Shown here: positions 59,245-64,000 of the stretch, in pieces
How the letters are laid out: each line of letters opens with the position of its first letter
Numbering within the stretch: the stretch's first letter is position 1
From: Chrysophaeum taylorii
Taxonomy: Eukaryota > Sar > Pelagophyceae > Pelagomonadales > Pelagomonadaceae
Reading direction: 5' to 3'
DNA: 64,000 nucleotides
Assembly: GCA_029834535.1 (NCBI GenBank)
Contig: JAQMWT010000212.1
Span: forward strand, 1 to 64,000
Position numbers and translations under genes: made by a program
The notes under the pieces: model-generated
The model's input: the letters and a program-made list of their open reading frames with translations, nothing else
What the model was told of the DNA's origin: nothing
The model's database searches: none

Positions 59245-61493
59245 TGTGGCGAGCGTATCCGACCCCGAGTCCGTATTGACCTCGAGTAGAGAGGTCACCG
59301 GCGTGTTGACGAGTTACCCCAGCGTCCGCGGGTCGATAAGGTTTTTTAGTACGCCACAAGTGGTGGAGTCTACGAGATCGTGCGACTATACCGGTCGCCG
59401 ACGAACGAGTGCCCGCGTTGGACTACTATCTATTACGCGGTCCGAATCCACGTGCACGCCCTGATCAAGCGTGCCGATTCCTGATGGCCGAATTGCGTTG
59501 GAAAGTCCAACGCGAAATTTGTTTCGTTCGTGCGTCCCGAGAGACGACGAACACGCGCGAGTCGGAAATCGCAGCGCGGACATCTGAATTTTTTCTTGCT
59601 GAACGGCGGAAGCTGTTAGCGAGTGGTAGCTACCCACACGGCATAAATCGAATTGCCGAGCGGATAAGAGTTCCGCGACCGTTCTCCCAGATTTGGATTG
59701 GGCAGCGAAGGATCACGTCAATATAGAGGACGTGTGCTACGACGAGTGAGCGAATCCTAATTGACTTAGAGATCCATCATCGACATGGAGGAGAGAGCTG
59801 ACGAGCATGAAGAAGAACAGCCTCCATTGCCTCCCGCAGCCGCTGAAGTAAGCCGCGGAGAAGGCGAAATTCGCGACGACGAAAACGTCGACGCTATGGA
59901 AGTACCTGCCGTACCTGCTTTTTTTTCGCCGTTGAGCACGGAAGCCCCCGACCGCGGCGAGCGCGCTACGATCGAGCAGGAGACGGAAAGCAGAAGACGG
60001 ATTCGACAAGACCTCGAGCGGTTCCGGCGCGAGAACGAACGACGAACGCTTCACCCGTGAAAGGGCAGAAGCAGAAGAACGATAACGCAATCAAGAGCTC
60101 CTCGAGTCAAGGACCACGCAGTACGGAGCGAGAGGATCGATCTCCCGCGAGGCGGACCGAACCGGAAAGGAACACGGAATCCCGTGATGAACCCCGTTCG
60201 AGAACCGAAACGGGGTCCGATGATAAGGCGGAACCCGAAGACGATGGGGCGAATTTTTTAAGGGGACTATCGGAAACTTTTACGAACGCTTTCGAGAAGG
60301 CTATTCGGAACCGACCCCGCCGCCCTAATTCTGGCTTGAAGGCCGACAACTTTAAACTAGTGATTGATGGTCGTGATCAGCGACAGCTCAATTTGGATTC
60401 AGCCGCCGTGATGAACACGTTGGTGGACGACCATTATTCGGTCGAAAATTGCGATATTTGTTGGCCGTGCATTTACGCGACACGATTGCCCCGATTTTTG
60501 AGGAAATTTTGAAGAAATACGAGGAACTATGCGACGAGTTGACGCACGCTCCGTCCTTTTATCTCAAGTTTGATGCGGACGACAAGGAGCACGGAGTCGC
60601 GGTTCGTCGACTCCGCCGCCTGAATAGACAAACAGTATTGTGACCGCGTTCTATATTACTTCAGATCGACCTGCCGGCCGCCGAGTACGCAGCAGGAGCT
60701 GCTCGACAAGCTCAGGAAGGTCACCCAAGCTTCGGTCCCCAAGAAGAGCGGGGAACGGCATGTGCAAACGTATTGCACGAAGTTCCAAACTGAAGCATTT
60801 GCATTTTGCACCGAGACCGGACGCACGATGGACGACGTCGATATTGTCGACCATCTCATCAGCGGGTTGGCATCTTAAGACCTACGAACCCGGGTGCGGA
60901 CTATACGGAGCGGCCATCCAGATAGCTATCTGGCGTTTACGTCGACGGTGGCGCTCATTGCGAGACTAGAAAACGACTTTCGGAAGTGAATGGAAGAGGA
61001 AAAGGACCAAGGGACACGGCCAACCTCGAACCCGAAATCCAATAAACCGCCTCGAGGGCGGGGAGCTCGAGCTATGGCCTCGGATCAACAGTACAAAGAT
61101 GATACGGACAAACCGTCAGGGAACGCAGCTGTACGAACCGAGCGCGATACCGCTGGGTGGTGCCAGATAACATGTGAACATTGCGGATTCCTCTGGTCTA
61201 CACACGACGACGATGAGCATGGGAGTCGCGTGATTTGCAACCGCGACCCGGATCCATATTATTGTGCTATGTGGACGCGCATCAAGAAGGAGAAGAAACA
61301 ACCGACCCCCCGCACCGCCTGGGAGAAGCAAGAATGCGCATCGAATGCGCATGCTACGCGCGGATCGGAATCCAATCCGGAAATTCAAACTGCCCCCTCC
61401 GAGCTCAGAACCACGATGGCGACGATGATGAATGAAGTCAGAAGTATAAAAGACGGCAAGTCGTCGTCTACAACATCGGGAGACGGTCGGTCG
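59245..61493 (+). other. unrecognised GC-rich region with plus-strand reading frames
   Basis: Open frames at 59409-59726, 59785-60060, 60057-60512 and 60990-61496, all plus-strand. The second is acidic then basic (EERADEHEEEQPP; RRRIRQDLERFRRENERR). The third ends in a possible helical domain. The last has WCQITCEHCGFLWSTHDDDEH followed by VICNRD, a cysteine/histidine cluster that may bind metal. The order could be a decayed Gag of a gypsy-type element, but no family signature is convincing. A degraded host gene is the alternative. Confidence 0.35.
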
Positions 61494-61692
61494 TAGATAT
61501 GCAAAATTTGATTTAGGGTTAGTTCCCCCCCCTATCCTAGGATTAGCTCTCTTACTTCTAGCACCTATTAATTTCAGAAAAACGCTGTGTTGTTCACAAG
61601 GTGCTGTCCTCGTTGTAGGAAACAGGACTAGGGCAGACTACCACTGCTCTCACTCTGCTGAAGGGTAACATAGTTAAAATTACTGTTCTCTG
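61494..61692 (+). repeat. 5' LTR of C2 (about 199 bp)
   Basis: It starts TAGATATGCAAAATTTGATT and ends ACTGTTCTCTG. It aligns with the C' LTR, and more loosely with C's LTRs, so C2 and C' form a subfamily. Confidence 0.8.
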
Positions 61693-61781
61693 GGTATTGG
61701 GCACCAGTCCCGGCATCAGCAGAGTACCAGTATTTCCAGTCGAGTTTCGCTCTCTGACGTTCCTGACCAACCAAAACCAAG

Positions 61782-63990
61782 ATGCCAACCAAGCAAGAAC
61801 TTCAACAAGAATGGCCACTCAGAAGACCCAACATTAACAGCCATGAAAGACCAAGAAGATCGCTTAATGGCATAATTCAATGCTCAATTCACCGCGTTCG
61901 CAGCCCAGATACAGCAACACCAAAACATTCCACCACCTGCCGTCGCCGCTGCGACTGCTCCTCCCACGGCTCAACAAGACCCCATAAACAAGCCTAACAC
62001 CTTTAGTGACCCACCAAGCTCTGTCATCAAGTCCATGGACGGCGCTCAAGTCACCCCCCACGTGCTCTTGTTTCGCGTTATGCAGTTGTTCGTTGAACAT
62101 CTCATGCCCGAAACCGGCATTACACAATACTTCCTACAGGGCTTCTACACGTGGGAATCCGTCTTACGCGGATCTAACGATCTAGCAGACGCTCTCCTAA
62201 ACCACTGCATCAAGGAATATGACAAGGACCCCGACGACCATGCCACAGCCGGCAATACTCAAGATTTCCAAGGCCGCTTCGTCTACTGCAAGGGCGTCTA
62301 CCGCAAGTTCGGCAAACACTTCCTTGAGAACGTCTATGAGCCAAAACTCCAAGAACTTAAAGACCAAGACAAAGATACGACCGATACGACGAAAGGAAAG
62401 TTAGATCCGACCACGCAACCCCATCTCCAAGAAAAGAAGCCGACTTCGTCGTGTACCTCCGCGAGACCGTGCACCCCCAATTTCGCCGTTTCCTACATGC
62501 CGGTAGCAACTCCGTCAAGTACCCAGCATACGACGAGATTGATGCACTCGGATCCTCCTATCCGATAGGACTCGAATTCGCACTACAAGTCCGTTTCGCA
62601 CTTGACAAGCACGCGGCCAGAACCACGTCCATCATGCGCATTATGTCTTCAATGCCTTCCTGGACACGCCGTTCAACCCAGAGGTCCATGAACGAGCGCA
62701 CTATATAGATTATATGCGCCACGTTCAACAACAGCTCCGTCAAATCACCGGCGACCCTTCTCTTCAACTTACCGACAACACGATACAACAAAAAATCCAC
62801 AAGATACTCCGTTTTAAATATCCCCCAAGCTTGCTTGACTCCCGCGTCCCGACCCACATCAAAGGCTTCGCACGTCTTGCCAACTGCCTTCGCACCCCCA
62901 ACGACTCGCTCTCACTCGACGAAGACAAAGAAGCGATAAGCCATCTGCCCAAGCTGGTCGCCCGCATCAGGCTATCTCCACCTTCGAGCGCAACTTTTGG
63001 GCTCACCTCAAGCCTCACCCCACCCTGAATTTCAAGCCGTTGCGATTCGTCACTGACTTCGGTCGTCTGCCGACCAAAGATAAAGACAATCCACGTTCTC
63101 ACCCCACCCTGAATTTCAAGCCGTTGCGATTCGTCACTGACTTCGGTCGTCTGCCGACCAAAGATAAAGACAATCCACGTTTTCGCTCCCGCCGTCATGG
63201 CCTCCACCTCACCGAAGATGATGACGACACCTCACCCTCTGAAGATGATATTCCCCCAGATCCTGATGAAGCATCCCCAGAAACAACGACCCCGTTGCCG
63301 TTTTTCTCACGGAAGCCAACCTCGATCCAGATGACGACACCGATCTCATCCAACATCTCCACGCTTACCGCAAGAAACAACTATCCCGCCATCAGAAGAA
63401 AACCCCACCGAAAAAGCCTCCCAATCCTCGCTCACCGTCGTACAATGACATCAATGACAGCCCTAAGCCCAAGGCCACCCCTGTCACCCCAACAAAGAAC
63501 AAACACAACCCCCGTGCTTCTCCTGTCACCCCAGACAAACGCGAGCACCCGCACCTCCGCAAGGTCACTTTTCCCACTCAAACGCACCCCCCAAAGCCAT
63601 CCACTCCTGACCAACGGTTTAAGGTCCCCCTCCGTGATGTTCGTCGCAAGCTCCAGACCATCCGGAATCTTAGTCAAGCCGGCCGCCAACACACCTCAAA
63701 CTCAGAGCGCATGACCAAGCTCATCAACCTCATTACCACTATCTCCGACGAGATACTCCTCTCCGAGGCTGATTCCGACGCCGCCGAGTTTCTTCCGGTG
63801 CTATCATCCGATCCCCAGGATGATCCACCAGACGAGGGCGCAGCCGACGACGCCGATGACCAAGGCCACCTCGGTTTTTATGATGATCACGGACAGCTAT
63901 GCCTATACGACGATCACATCCCCGAAATGGAAGATGAAGACGACTCCGCCGAAGACAACGCACAACGCCAGAGCGACTATATGCGTGCTC
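61782..63990 (+). pseudogene. Gag of C2
   Basis: It begins MPTKQELQQE, then has VLLFRVMQLFVEHLMPETGITQYF, GRFVYCKGVYRKFGKHFLENVYEPK, ALGSSYPIGLEFALQVRFALDKH, THIKGFARLANCLRTPND and FRSRRHGLHLTEDDDDTSPSEDD. The parts correspond to 57371-55153 of element C. Broken into several frames. It includes an in-frame 84-bp tandem duplication (63014-63181). Confidence 0.8.
63014..63181 (+). repeat. 84-bp tandem duplication in C2 Gag
   Basis: Two adjacent copies (63014-63097, 63098-63181) that look nearly identical and encode the same 28 residues (HPTLNFKPLRFVTDFGRLP onward). Element C has one copy. A recent slippage or unequal exchange. Confidence 0.9.
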
Positions 63991-64000
63991 TACACAAGAG

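Larger units (their letters stand above)
61494..64000 (+). mobile_element. Ty1/copia element C2 (family C), off right edge
   Basis: LTR (61494-61692), the conserved post-LTR sequence GGTATTGGGCACCAGTCCCG, then Gag homologous to element C. It is cut by the window end within the acidic Gag tail. A fossil with several breaks. Confidence 0.85.

Overview
The window is eukaryotic and made almost entirely of transposable elements. I find no convincing host gene, no tRNA or rRNA gene and no CRISPR array. Four kinds of repeat fill it: three related lineages of Ty1/copia LTR retrotransposons (called A, C and D here), fragments of a Ty3/gypsy element, a Mutator-like DNA transposon (MULE), Helitron-helicase fragments, and a short SINE-like retroposon with a GTTA tail. 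Base composition is mixed: families A and D are AT-richer, while C, the gypsy pieces and the SINE-like repeat are GC-rich. The host cannot be named from sequence alone. A repeat-rich alga or other protist fits, but that is only inference.

Layout. 1-6626: family A copy A1 on the minus strand, running off the left edge, with its 5' LTR at 6227-6626. 6627-13820: A2 on the plus strand, from the end of its methyltransferase domain to its 3' LTR. That LTR (13419-13820) also serves as the 5' LTR of A3 (13419-24170, plus). A3 meets a head-on partial copy A4 (24171-29672, minus). 29673-30948: a Ty3/gypsy pol fragment. 30949-58839: a Russian-doll nest. The 3' end of a C-type element (C', plus) contains element C (31270-58712, minus). 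C contains a structurally whole element D (32887-49832, plus; identical-length 315-bp LTRs; GAGAC target duplication). D contains a SINE-like insertion and a 4.4-kb MULE. C's 5' LTR also holds a Helitron-derived insertion. 58840-61493: GC-rich sequence with unrecognised reading frames. 61494-64000: the start of a second C-type element (C2), running off the right edge.

The main discovery is that all three copia lineages carry a cytosine-C5 DNA methyltransferase-like domain between protease and integrase. Family C keeps textbook motif IV (PCQ) and VI (ENV) signatures. A and D carry a diverged version with the same motif order. Capture of DNA methyltransferases by retrotransposons has been reported in dinoflagellates and charophytes, so this window looks like another case, with three lineages side by side.

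Families A and D also share an extra 3' gene after RNase H (CxxC pairs followed by a coiled coil), which C lacks. Both have a primer-binding site matching the anticodon arm of initiator tRNA-Met, the half-tRNA priming mode of Drosophila copia. The parts suggest an element that packages its genome (Gag), processes it (protease), may methylate its own DNA (methyltransferase), copies it (RT/RNase H) and inserts it (integrase), plus an undescribed accessory protein. All copies are treated as fossils. D looks most complete; the A copies and C are more decayed.
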